From contig CAJQUW010010356.1 of assembly GCA_907163375.1 (NCBI GenBank), positions 92,043-156,042 on the forward strand: 64,000 nucleotides of DNA, in the 5' to 3' direction. The translations under genes and the position numbers were made by a program. This stretch comes from Prostheceraeus crozeri. Lineage: Eukaryota > Platyhelminthes > Polycladida > Euryleptidae. The notes below the pieces were generated by a model that had not been told where the DNA came from, ran no database searches, and saw only the letters and a program-made list of their open reading frames with translations. Below, piece by piece: positions 53,009 through 64,000 of this stretch; the stretch's first letter is position 1, and each line of letters begins with the position of its first letter.

Positions 53009-53790
53009 GAGTGAGAGTGTGTTTTGAGGGTGAAGGAGGCACGGGAGAGTGAAACGGACTTCAGATTCGTGATCAGCGTCAAATTCTGCATCGGTATGGT
53101 GAGTTTGAAAGGAATCGGCGAGAAAATATTTTTCTTCAAAATTTTTCCGAAAAACGACAGAGTTAGAATTTTGGACGTTTTGGGTTGTAGCCTCAAAACG
53201 AAGCATCGGATGAGAAAACGGAGGCCAGATTCGGATTCAGCGTGAAATTCTGCATCTGTATGGTGAATTTGAAAGCAATCGGAGAGAAAAAATTTTCGCT
53301 GACGTCCCCCCCCTCGGGAGAGCTAGCTTCGATTTTGGCTTCCAGTGGACGGATTTTGTCGTGCCATAGCTCGTTTGAAAGCTAAGAGTGAGACAAACTC
53401 ACTGAAAGAAACGGCTTGTTCCTATCTGTCTTCGTTTAGATGTGAGACGCCATTTAAGATTTTGGGAGATTGGCGAAAAACGACAAGAGTTAGAATTTTG
53501 GACGTTTTGGGCTGTAGCGCCAAAACGAAGCATCGGATGGGAAAACGGATTTCAGATTTGGAATCAGCGTCAAATTCGCTATCGACATGGTGAGTTTCAA
53601 GTCAATCGGAGAGAAAAAATTTTTCTTCACAAAATTTTTTCGAAAAAACGTTAGAATCTTCGCGATGGCTGCCTTCTGTAGAGCCAAAACGAAGCATCGG
53701 ATGGGAAAACGGAGGCCAGATTCGGATTCAGCGTCAAATTCCACATGGGAATGGTGTATTTCCAGCTCAATTGGACCTCTAGAATCGGAG
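53009..53790 (+). repeat. 164-bp tandem repeat, about five diverged units
   Basis: ATGGTGAGTTT-like words at 53096, 53260, 53587 and 53751 are spaced 164, 327 and 164 bp, so one more diverged unit lies in the 327-bp gap. Units share TTAGAATTTTGGACGTTTTGG, CAAAACGAAGCATCGGATG and GAGAGAAAAAATTTTTCTTC. Short open frames on both strands are by-products of the repeat. Confidence 0.85.
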
Positions 53791-53844
53791 ATAGAAGCGT
53801 TTTTAGTGTTTGGATGATGGGGATTACGTCATCAGCTGATCGCC

Positions 53845-53900
53845 ACACACTATATAAGCTGGGAACCGACAGAGACCTTCGTCTCCAGGCCATAAAAGAC
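53845..53900 (+). promoter_or_regulatory. TATA-type core promoter candidate
   Basis: TATATAAGCT at 53851-53860 is followed by a GC-richer start region (GGGAACCGACAGAGACC) and preceded by a palindromic TCATCAGCTGATC stretch. It could drive transcription into the repeats downstream, but there is no gene to confirm it. Confidence 0.25.
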
Positions 53901-54179
53901 TCCAAAACTTTAAAGGCTTGTAACTTTGCTTCTACAAGTCCGTTTGACTTGATTCAAAAAAGGTTCGGTCGCTATTGACCTGCCCTAAGTGACAGACTAC
54001 TTATAAAATTTCATAAGTAGTGCTAAAAAGTTGAAAAATTTAAATTCACTAGTTTTGGAGGTTTTCTGGGGTTTTCGGCCCTGCTGAAGTCAATGAAAGC
54101 ATTTTTAATGATGTTTGAGCCAGTCGTCTCATGGTATAAGCGGCTTTTCACTGAAAGCGAGCAAGACACGGAGAGTTTT

Positions 54180-54740
54180 GCTGTAATATTCTACTGACAG
54201 GGTGTTCCTTCGGGACGGCGGACGATGCCGTAGTGATAAGTGTGGCAAGGGAGTGTGTCATAGTTTAGACCGTAACCGCTGGGACAACTCATGTCTCATG
54301 TTGGGCATTTGACACAGTTCTCAACGTAGCACTTTGAACGCCAATCGGTTGAGTCTTAGCTATCTTGTCATGGGTGGCCTCTAAACATCTCCATTGCAAA
54401 ACGCTGGTGAATCAAGCTCTCTACGGCTTGCTATCAAGCTGCTCAAAGTCTGTCAACCTCTTACCAACTCTACAGGTTTTCATGTCTGGCGATCAAGTCA
54501 TGGACGGTGCAAGTCACGGAGATTTTCGGTGTGATACTTCCTGTGGGTGGGCGTTCTTTCGAGACAGCGGTGAAGTCCGTAGCGATGAGTACTGCACGGG
54601 ACGTGGGCAATGGTAATCCTTGTGAAACCTCTCTGCGTCATGTTTGCAAGTGGTTGCCTTTCGTCTCAACGTTGTACTCTGACCGCCAGGGCGACATTTA
54701 GCTATCTGCCACAGGTTACCTCATAAAATCTCCATTGCAC
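54180..54740 (+). repeat. 341-bp direct duplication
   Basis: Two diverged copies are recognised by CTCCATTGCA at 54389 and 54730, CTTAGCTATCT/TTTAGCTATCT just before, and CTCAACGT(A/T)G upstream. No coding function is seen. Confidence 0.7.
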
Positions 54741-54889
54741 TTGTCTCCCGACAGTTGCCCAAGCATGTGAGAATGAACCATCAGTTCTTCTTGTCTCTAT
54801 CACGGAGACGAAATGATGAAGGGATGAAATGGGAGGACATTCATGCGCCACACGCAATACATTACAGATTTCTCTATTCGCTAGTGAAC

Positions 54890-55850
54890 AAGCTCTTGTC
54901 AGTGTCGTCAGAAACTTTATCATGTCGTACAAAAGTTTTATTGCAACACAGGTGGATGTATAGTTAGAAAGTTTGATCATCAACGTTTTATTCGTAAGTC
55001 TAGTCAGAAACTGTATCATGGTTTGCAAAGTTAGTGTAGTCAAATAATATTACCGCGACATCCGTTTGAGAAAATAAAGTTTGATCATGACGTTTATTCG
55101 TGTGTGTCGTCAGAAACTTTATCATGGTTTGTAGAAGTTATACTGCAACACAGGTTGATGTATAGTTAGAAAGTTTGATCATCAACGTTTGTTCGTAAGT
55201 CTAGTCAGAAAGTGTATCATGTTGTACAAAAGTTTTACTCTAGCACAGGTTGATGTATAGTTAGAAAGTTTGATCATTGAAGTTGTATTCGTAAGTCTAG
55301 TCAGAAACTTTATCATGTCGTACAAAAGTTTTACTGCAACACAGGTTGATGTATAGTTAGAAAGTTTAATCATCGAAGGTTTATTTGCAAGTTTAGTCAG
55401 AAAGTGTATCATGGTTTGCAAAAGCAAAGTTTAATCAAATCGTTTACTGCGACGCACGTTTTTTTTTTAAAAGTAAAGTTTGATCTTTGAAGTTGTATTC
55501 GTAAGTCTAGTCAGAAAGTGTATCATGGTTTGCAAAGTTAGTGTAGTCAAATATTTTTACTGCGACACAGATTGATGTATAGTTAGAAAAGTTTGATCAT
55601 GACGTTTTATTTGCAAGTTTAGTCAGAAAGTGTATCATGGTTTACAAAAGCAAAGTTTAGTCAAATCTTTTACCGTGACACATGTTTGAGAAAATAAAGT
55701 TTGATCATGATGTTTATTCGTGAGTGTCGTTAGAAAGTGTATCATGGTTTGTAAAAGTTTTACTGCTACACAGATTGATGTATAGTTCGAAAAGTTTGAT
55801 CATGACGTTTTATGAAACACAAATGTCATAAAATGTAAGCGTCAGTGTAG
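54890..55850 (+). repeat. Satellite A, ~95-115 bp units, nine copies
   Basis: GTCAGAAA(C/G)T(T/G)TATCATG words start at 54906, 55003, 55110, 55204, 55300, 55396, 55510 and 55622, with a variant near 55729. Each unit contains AAAGTTTGATCAT and TTGATGTATAGTTAGAAAG. Unit length varies between 94 and 114 bp through small indels. Confidence 0.9.
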
Positions 55851-58800
55851 TCAACTAGTTTTACCTCACACGTTTGTAAAAAGTTTGATCATTGAAGTTT
55901 TACGAAACATAAGTGTCATAAAATGTAAGCGTTAGTGTAGTCAACTAGTTTTACACAGTGTAGATTGTCTTGTAACTTACTTTCAGAGTTAGAATGTTTA
56001 TGAAAATCGCTCTGTTTTATCTGTTTGTATGTTAGAAATTAAGTTTCAACAATTTACAAGATAAAAAATAAAGTTTCACCAGTTTACAAGTTAAAAATAA
56101 AGTTTCACCAGTGTACAAGTTAGAAACAACGTTTCAATAGTGTATATGTTAGAAATAAAGCTTTATCTGTTGCATGTTAGAAACAAAATAAAGTTTCAAC
56201 AGTTTACAAGATAAAAAATAAAGTTTCAATAATGTGTACGTTAGAAATAAAGTTTAGCTGTTTGTGTGTTAGAAATAGAATAAAGTTTCAACAGTTTATA
56301 GATTAAAAATAAAGTTTCAACAGTGTGTACACTAGAAATAAAGTTTTAGCTGTTTGTATGTTAAAAATAAAGTTTCAACAGTGTGTACGTTAGAAATAAA
56401 GTTTTATCTGTTTGTAAAATGAGATTGCAGGATTTACTAGTTTGCAAGTTAGACTAAGCGCTCCACTATTTGTAAACGAAAGATATAGTTTCAACAGTTT
56501 ACAGATTAAAAATAAAGTTTCAACAGTGTGTACGTTGGAAATAAAGTTTTAGTCGTTTGCGCGTTAGAAATAAAATAAAGTTTCAAGAGCTTACAAGTTA
56601 AAAATAAAGTTTCAATAGTGTGTACGTTAGAAATAAAGTTTTAGCTGTTTCCAAGATAAAAAATAAAGTTTCACCAGTTTACAAGTTAGAAATAAAGTTT
56701 CACCAGTGTACAAGTTAGAAATAAAGTTTCAATAGTGTATATGTTAGAAATAAAGCTTTATCTGTTTGCATGTTAGAAACAAAATAAAGTTTCAACAGTT
56801 TACAAGATAAAAACTAAAGTTTCAATATGTGTACGTTAGAAATAAAGTTTTAGCTGTTTGTATATCAAAAACTAAGTTTCAAGAGTTTACAAGTTAAAAA
56901 ATAAAGTTTCAATGGTGTATACGTTAGAAATAAAGTTTTAGCTGTTTGTATATCAAAATAAAGTTTCAAGAGTTTACAAGTTAAAAATAAAGTTTCAACA
57001 GTGTGTATGTTAGAAATAGAGTTTTATCGGTTTGTAAATTTAGATCATAAGATTTACTAGTTTGGAAGTTAGACTAAGCGTTCTACTATTTGTAAACGAA
57101 AGATATAGTTTCAACAGTTTACAGATTAAAAATAAAGTTTCAACAGTGTGTACGTTGGAAATAAAGATTTTAGGTCGTTTGCGCGTGAGAAATATAATAA
57201 AGTTTCAAGAGCTTACAAGTTAAAAATAAAGTTTCAACAGTGTGTATGTTAGAAATAGAGTTTTATCGGTTTGTAAATTAAGATCATAAGATTTACTAGT
57301 TTGCAAGTTAGACTAAGCGTTCTACTATTTGTAAACGAAAGATATAGTTTCAACAGTTTACAGATTAAAAATAAAGTTTAAGCTGTTTGTGTGTTAGAAA
57401 TAGAATTAAAGTTTCAACAGTTTGTAGATTAAAATAAAGTTTCAACAGTGTGTACGTTAGAAATAGAGTTTTAGCTGTTTGTATGTTAAAAATAAAGTTT
57501 CAACAGTGTGTATGTTAGAAATAGAGTTTTATCGGTTTGTAAATTAAGATCATAAGATTTACTAGTTTGCAAGTTAGACTAAGCGTTCTACTATTTGTAA
57601 ACGAAAGATATAGTTTCAACAGTTTACAGATTAAAAATAAAGTTTAAGCTGTTTGTGTGTTAGAAATAGAATAAAGTTTCAACAGTTTGTAGATTAAAAT
57701 AAAGGTTCAACAGTGTGTACGTTAGAAATAGAGTTTTATCTGTTTGTAAAATGAGATTGCAGGATTTACTAGTTTGCAAGTTAGACCAAGCGTTCGACTA
57801 TTTGTAAATGAAAGATATAGTTTCAACAGTTTACAGATTAAAAATAAAGTTTCAACAGTGTGTACGTTGGAAATAAAGTTTTAGTCGTTTGCGCGTTAGA
57901 AATAAAATAAAGTTTCAAGAGCTTACAAGTTAAAAATAAAGTTTCAATAGTGTGTACGTTAGAAATAAAGTTTTAGCTGTTTCCAAGATAAAAAATAAAG
58001 TTTCACCAGTTTACAAGTTAGAAATAAAGTTTCACCAGTGTACAAGTTAGAAATAAAGTTTCAATAGTGTATATGTTAGAAATAAAGCTTTATCTGTTTG
58101 CATGTTAGAAACAAAATAAAGTTTCAACAGTTTACAAGACAAAAACTAAAGTTTCAATATGTGTACGTTAGAAATAAAGTTTTAGCTGTTTGTATATCAA
58201 AAACTAAGTTTCAAGAGTTTACAAGTTAAAAAAATAAAGTTTCAATGGTGTATACGTTAGAAATAAAGTTTTAGCTGTTTGTATATCAAAATAAAGTTTC
58301 AAGAGTTTACAAGTTAAAAATAAAGTTTCAACAGTGTGTATGTTAGAAATAGAGTTTTATCGGTTTGTAAATTTAGATCATAAGATTTACTAGTTTGCAA
58401 GTTAGACTAAGCGTTCTACTATTTGTAAACGAAAGATATAGTTTCAACAGTTTACAGATTAAAAATAAAGTTTCAACAGTGTGTACGTTGGAAATAAAGT
58501 TTTAGTCGTTTGCGCGTGAGAAATATAATAAAGTTTCAAGAGCTTACAAGTTAAAAATAAATTTTCAACAGTGTGTATGTTAGAAATAGAGTTTTATCGG
58601 TTTGTAAATTAAGATCATAAGATTTACTAGTTTGCAAGTTAGACTAAGCGTTCTACTATTTGTAAACGAAAGATATAGTTTCAACAGTTTACAGATTAAA
58701 AATAAAGTTTAAGCTGTTTGTGTGTTAGAAATAGAATAAAGTTTCAACAGTTTGTAGATTAAAATAAAGTTTCAACAGTGTGTACGTTAGAAATAGAGTT

Positions 58801-61800
58801 TTAGCTGTTTGTATGTTAAAAATAAAGTTTCAACAGTGTGTATGTTAGAAATAGAGTTTTATCGGTTTGTAAATTAAGATCATAAGATTTACTAGTTTGC
58901 AAGTTAGACTAAGCGTTCTACTATTTGTAAACGAAAGATATAGTTTCAACAGTTTACAGATTAAAAATAACGTTTAAGCTGTTTGTGTGTTAGAAATAGA
59001 ATAAAGTTTCAACAGTTTGTAGATTAAAATAAAGGTTCAACAGTGTGTACGTTAGAAATAGAGTTTTATCTGTTTGTATGTTAAAAATAAAGTTTCAACA
59101 GTGTGTACGTTAGAAATAAAGTTTTATCTGTTTGTAAATGAGATTGCAGGATTTACTAGTTTGCAAGTTAGACCAAGCGTTCGACTATTTGTAAATGAAA
59201 GATATAGTTTCAACAGTTTACAGATTAAAAATAAAGTTTTAACAGTGTGTACGTTGGAAATAAAGTTTTAGTCGTTTGCGCGTGAGAAATAAAATAAAGT
59301 TTCAAGAGCTTACAAGTTAAAATAAAGTTTCAATAGTGTGTACGTTAGAAATAAAGTTTTAGCTGTTTCCAAGATAAAAAATAAAGTTTCACCAGTTTAC
59401 AAGTTAGAAATAAAGTTTCAATAGTGTATATGTTAGAAATAAAGCTTTATCTGTTTGCAAGTTAGAAACTAATGAAAGTATCAACAGTATACAAGATAAA
59501 AACTAAAGTTTCAATGGTGTATACGTTAGAAATAAAGTTTTAGCTGTTTGTATATCAAATAAAGTTTCAAGAGGTTTACAAGTTAGAAATAAAGTTTCAC
59601 AGTGTCTATGTTAGAAATAGAGTTTTATCGGTTTGTAAATTTAGATCATAAGATTTACTAGTTTGCAAGTTAGACGAAGCGTTCTACTATTTGTAAACGA
59701 AAGATATAGTTTCAACAGTTTACAGATTAAAAATAAAGTTTCAACAGTGTATACGTTGGAAATAAAGTTTTAGTCGTTTGTGTGTTAGAAATAGAATAAA
59801 GTTTCAACAGTTTATAGATTTAAAATAAAGTTTCAACAGTGTGTACATTCGAAATAAAGTTTTAGCTGTTTGTACGTAAAAAATAAAGTTTAATAAAGTT
59901 TTAGCTGTTTCTATATCAAAATAAAGTTTCAAGAGTTTACAAGTTAGAAATAAAGTTTCAACACTGTGTATGTTAGAAATAGAGTTTTATCTGTTTGTAA
60001 AAATATGATTGCGGGATTTAATAGTTTGCAAGTTAGACTAAGCGTTCTACTATTTGTAAGTGAAAGATATAGTTTCAACAGTTTACAGATTAAAAATAAA
60101 GTTCCAACAGTGTGTATGTTGGAAATAACGTTTAAGCTGTTTGTATGTTAAAAATAAAGTTTCAACAGCGTGTATGTTAGAAATAGAGTTTTATCGGTTT
60201 GTAAATTTAGATCATAAGATTTACTAGTTTGCAAGTTTAGAAGTTAGACTAAGCGTTCTACTATTTGTAAACGAAAGATATAGTTTCAAACAGTTTACAG
60301 ATAAAAAATAAAGTTTCAACAGGTGTCCGTTGGAAATAAAGTTTTAGTCGTTTGCGCGTGAGAAATATAATAAAGTTTCAAGAGCTTACAAGTTAAAAAT
60401 AAAGTTTCAACAGTGTGTATGTTAGAAATAGAGTTTTATCGGTTTGTAAAATAAGATCATAAGATTTACTAGTTTGCAAGTTAGACTAAGCGTTCTACTA
60501 TTTGTAAACGAAAGATATAGTTTCAACAGTTTACAGATTAAAAATAAAGTTTAAGTGTTTGTGTGTTAGAAATAGAATAAAGTTTCAACAGTTTGTAGAT
60601 TAAAATAAAGTTTCAACAGTGTGTACGTTAGAAATAGAGTTTTAGCTGTTTGTATGTCAAAAATAAAGTTTCAACAGTGTGTATGTTAGAAATAGAGTTT
60701 TATCGGTTTGTAAATTAAGATCATAAGATTTACTAGTTTGCAAGTTAGACCAAGCGTTCGACTATTTGTAAATGAAAGATATAGTTTTCTACAGTTTACA
60801 GATTAAAAATAAAGTTTCAACAGTGTTGTACGTTGGAAATAAAGTTTTAGTCGTTTGCGCGTGAGAAATAAAATAAAGTTTCAAGAGCTTACAAGTTAAA
60901 AATATAAGTTTCAATAGTGTGTACGTTTAGAAATAAAGTTTTAGCTGTTTCCAAGATAAAAAATAAAGTTTCACCAGTTTACAAGTTAGAAATAAAGTTT
61001 CAATAGTGTATATGTTAGAAATAAAGCTTTATCTGTTTGCATGTTAGAAACAAAATAAAGTTTCAACAGTTTACAAGATAAAAACTAAAGTTTCAGTGGT
61101 GTATACGTTAGAAATAAAGTTTTAGCTGTTTGTATATCAAAATAAAGTTTCAAGAGTTTACAAGTTAGAAATAAAGTTTCAACAGTGTCTATGTTAGAAA
61201 TAGAGTTTTATCGGTTTGTAAATTTAGATCATAAGATTTACTAGTTTGCAAGTTAAACGAAGCGTTCTACTATTTGTAAACGAAAGATATAGTTTCAACA
61301 GTTTACAGATTAAAAATAAAGTTTCAACAGTGTATACGTTGGAAATAAAGTTTTAGTCGTTTGTGTGTTAGAAATAGAATAAAGTTTCATCCAACAGTTT
61401 ATAGATTTAAAATAAAGTTTCAACAGTGTGTACATTCGAAATAAAGTTTTAGCTGTTTGTACGTGAAAAATAAAGTTTAATAAAGTTTTAGCTGTTTGTA
61501 TATCAAAATAAAGTTTCAAGAGTTTACAAGTTAAAAATAAAGTTTCAACAGTGTGTATGTTAGAAATAGAGTTTTATCGGTTTGTAAATTTAGATCATAA
61601 GATTTACTAGTTTGGAAGTTAGACTAAGCGTTCTACTATTTTTAAACGAAAGATATAGTTTCAACAGTTTACAGATAAAAAATAAAGTTTCAACAGTGTG
61701 TACGTCGGAAATAAAGTTTTAGTCGTTTGCGCTTGAGAAATATAATAAAGTTTCAAGAGCTTACAAGTTAAAAATAAAGTTTCAACAGTGTGTATGTTAG

Positions 61801-62157
61801 AAATAGAGTTTTATCGGTTTGTAAATTAAGATCATAAGATTTACTAGTTTGCAAGTTAGACTAAGCGTTCTACTATTTGTAAACGAAAGATATAGTTTCA
61901 ACAGTTTACAGATTGAAAATAAAGTTTAAGCTGTTTGTGTGTTAGAAATAGAATAAAGTTTCAACAGTTTGTAGATTAAAATAAAGGTTCAACAGTGTGT
62001 ACGTTAGAAATAGAGTTTTAGCTGTTTGTATGTTAAAAATAAAGTTTCAACAGTGTGTATGTTAGAAATAGAGTTTTATCGGTTTGTAAATTAAGATCAT
62101 AAGATTTACTAGTTTGCAAGTTAGACTAAGCGTTCTACTATTTGTAAATGAAAGATA
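55851..62157 (+). repeat. Satellite B, AT-rich array with higher-order repeat
   Basis: A 6.3-kb array consists of subunits of about 35-45 bp built on AAAATAAAGTTTCAACAG and GTTAGAAATAAAGTTTTA words. A marker word GATTTACTAGTTTGCAAG recurs at 56431, 57051, 57290, 57556, 57763, 58384, 58621, 58886, 59150 and on to 62103. Its spacing pattern (620, 239, 266, 207, then 621, 237, 265, 264) repeats, giving higher-order units of about 1332, 1387, 1577 and 1376 bp. Open frames inside are accidental. The 3' end is cut by a mariner at 62158. Confidence 0.93.
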
Positions 62158-62159
62158 TA

Positions 62160-62286
62160 CGTGGTGTGATCCAAAATGTCCCGGACTAACCTACTTGCAG
62201 ATAACCTGTGATAACGAATACTACTTCAGATGTAAATTTAGGTCTTTAAGGCATGAGAAATATGGTCGCCGAAATTTTTCCGGTCA
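62160..62286 (+). repeat. Left terminal inverted repeat of the mariner
   Basis: Pairs with 63848-63998. The outer ~90 bp are nearly identical, and the inner part (GAGAAATATG, GCCGAAATTTTT) has small indels. Confidence 0.9.
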
Positions 62287-62649
62287 GTTTTCTATTTTTA
62301 AAAAATATTTTTACATTTTAACATGAATTTCTGTATTTTCTGAATTGATCGAGATCCGATTTGTCTTATTGTTATAGTTAGATTGATTTTGATTTGTACC
62401 TTATTTGACGGATATCTTTGCCATGAATATTGCACGTCTTTTGTTAATTGCTTCATGTGTTACGATATCAATCAGTGAAGTTATTCAGCACGCATTCATT
62501 AAGAAATCCGTGTCAACGATGGTTCTTTGTTCTATCAGTTTTCATGATTGGATGTGACAAGCGTGTCTTCAGTCGAATATCGCAGTGTGATACGATACCT
62601 CCTGATCGCGGCTTCGCTAATGGTGACATTCTAAGGAATTAAGCCTGGC

Positions 62650-63560
62650 ATATTGGTGAGAAGCAAAGCTCCATCGAGAACTACTGCTTATTTCTGGATA
62701 AGCGAATTTAAACGCGGAAGACAATCTGTGGAGCAAGATTTTTCAACTGTTGGTCGGCATTGTCGCAGGAGATTCCGGAAGAGAAATCGAGTCAGTGCGA
62801 TGAAGTGATTACAGCACACAGAAGGATAATTACCATCCGTGAGTTGTCAAGGAGAGTTGCGAATCAGTTATCACTCCTTTCATGACATCATCGAAAGACT
62901 TGGATATCGCAAACTGTCATCACGTTTCGTACCGAAGTTTCTGTCACCTGAAATGAAGGAGAACAGACTTCTGGCGGCACAGTCAAATTTGGATCTCCTC
63001 GAAATGCACGGAGATCAGTTTATGAACTGCAAACTTACAGAGGATGAAACACCTTTTTTAAGTTTGTATCTGTCGCTCAAAGTAATGCGAGAATCTGCAG
63101 AGTGGCGAAAATCAGTGCGAGTCTGCCCCTTTGAAAATGGCGATCCGGAACATCACATCGCCGGTGTCGTTGATGCTGACGGTCGTTTTGGAACGCTTCG
63201 GGAATCCAACTGGTTGAGCTTTTTTTTGCGACGATTAATATAAAGGAGTAAGAATCAATAGCGAATATTATTCCAATCTGTTATCTGAAGCGAGGAAGGA
63301 AAATAAGAAAGCCAACGAAACATTCCCCTCTACTTGCCTTCATGACAATGCTTCCGATCTCACACCTTCGTTGCCAGGAGACAACCAATGCCTTAACGAG
63401 AAACGGATTTCAGACTATCTTGAGCCATCCTCCTTATTCACCTGACTTGGCCTCCAAGTGACTTCTATCTGTTTAGATTCCTCAAAAAGCATCTTCGTGG
63501 ACACCATTTTGAATCGCCAGCTGAACTGAACTGCGGGATGCAGTTACTGAGTTTTTTGAT
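62650..63560 (+). pseudogene. Mariner transposase, decayed
   Basis: Pieces in several frames follow the mariner order: ISEFKRGRQSVEQD (second HTH linker, 62694); ISYHSFHDIIERLGYRKLSS and LSPEMKENRLLAAQSN (62839-63243, open frame); the first Asp in KLTEDETPF; a second catalytic block LHDNASDLTP (63340); and YSPDLAS, then after a shift SDFYLFRFLKKHLRGHHFES (third Asp, DD34D). WVHY-type residues after the first Asp are replaced, and several stops occur, so no active enzyme is made. Confidence 0.82.
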
Positions 63561-63847
63561 TCTTTGATACACCGGAATTTTTTCATAAAAGCTTTTTGAT
63601 GAATTGAGACTTCGTTGCAAAAAGTGCACGAATGCTCATTACGGCCCTCTTCCATACATTGAAAAGCTAAACTGTATTTCTTGGAACAAAACATTTGTTT
63701 TTCCGTTAATTATTAGTCAGGTTATTAGTGTATAGCTTAAGCTGTCAAGTGAATCTACATATATTAATTCTAAATCGCGTAGAATTGTATAGGAAAATCT
63801 TGAATTCAAGTACAAAAATTTTGAAAATTTTGAAAAAATAGAAATAA

Positions 63848-63998
63848 CTGACTCGGAAAAAAATTTCGGCAACGCATATTTCTCAGTTGCCGAAGACGAT
63901 TAAAGACCTAAATTTACATCTGAAGATAGTATTCGTTATCACAGGTTATCTGCAAGTAGGTTAGGTCCGGGACATTTATTGCTGGATCACACACCACG
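63848..63998 (-). repeat. Right terminal inverted repeat of the mariner
   Basis: Reverse-complement partner of 62160-62286, about 24 bp longer through small insertions. It ends two bases before the window end, at the TA duplication. Confidence 0.9.
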
Positions 63999-64000
63999 TA

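Larger units (their letters stand above)
62160..63998 (+). mobile_element. Mariner with long terminal inverted repeats
   Basis: Inverted repeats of about 127 bp (62160-62286) and 151 bp (63848-63998) share CGTGGTGTG, ATGTCCCGGAC, CTTGCAGATAACCTGTGATA and ATGTAAATTTAGGTCTTTAA. TA lies directly outside both ends (62158-62159 and 63999-64000). The interior has a decayed DD34D mariner transposase. Termini are far longer than the usual ~30 bp of mariner. The element sits at the edge of satellite B. Confidence 0.92.

Noticed and set aside
52587-53206. Minus-strand frame with repeated GRPARRAVF/GRPSQP-like segments
   Set aside because: It is a translation of the 22-bp and 37-bp arrays; the periods are not codon multiples.
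54702-55427. Minus-strand repeat proteins in satellite A
   Set aside because: Frames arise because some units are multiples of three; unit lengths vary freely, so no protein is maintained.
59074-60151. Open frames in satellite B (for example 59074-59271 and 59966-60151)
   Set aside because: They are low-complexity translations of the 40-bp repeat, broken differently in each unit.
55851-62157. CRISPR-like repeat array
   Set aside because: There are no unique spacers of constant length; the units are contiguous diverged satellite copies in animal DNA.

Overview
This window is animal (invertebrate) nuclear DNA. It has one recognisable host gene, split by a long intron with GT..AG splice borders, and everything else that can be named is transposable-element or satellite DNA. 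The element mix is typical of marine invertebrate genomes: Penelope-like elements, BEL/Pao LTR retrotransposons, APE-type LINEs, Tc1/mariner and hAT transposons, and a Polinton/adintovirus-like DNA element. The phylum cannot be fixed from sequence alone.

Layout. 1-6.6 kb: a dispersed repeat interrupted by a LINE (minus strand, two frameshifts), then a short Tc1-like element with TA target duplications. 6.9-10.1 kb: a large inverted-repeat structure around a GIY-YIG endonuclease remnant of Penelope type; its right arm is split by a 2.2-kb insert that carries an intact mariner-type transposase. 10.48-20.16 kb: the last two visible coding exons of an RNF14-type RBR ubiquitin ligase. Their 8.7-kb intron holds a hAT-type element (perfect 8-bp target duplication), which itself contains a Penelope-like RT gene and a pseudoknot-capable GC-rich block. 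21.9-27.6 kb: a CR1-like LINE, a Tc1-like transposase, an inverted pair of related segments and a LINE 3' fragment. 27,985-34,043: a BEL/Pao element with both LTRs and a 5-bp target duplication, but with its RT core deleted. 35.4 kb: a tRNA-derived SINE candidate. 35.9-43 kb: a decayed Polinton-like element (family B DNA polymerase, capsid-like ORFs), split by a second hAT with a perfect 8-bp duplication. 45.0-47.6 kb: LINE fragments. 48.5-52.7 kb: a second BEL/Pao element lacking integrase and 3' LTR. 52.7-62.2 kb: a mosaic of six different tandem repeats ending in a 6-kb AT-rich satellite with a 1.3-1.6-kb higher-order repeat. 62,160-63,998: a decayed mariner with unusually long terminal inverted repeats.

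The only gene likely to serve the host is the RNF14-type ligase. The other proteins act in replication or movement of the elements, and most are broken by frameshifts or stops. The main exception is the mariner-type transposase at 8.5-9.6 kb, whose frame is open and whose acidic catalytic residues are all present. The best candidates for something new are the pseudoknotted block 3' of the Penelope RT, the duplicated capsid-like ORFs in the Polinton-like element and the organisation of the satellite.
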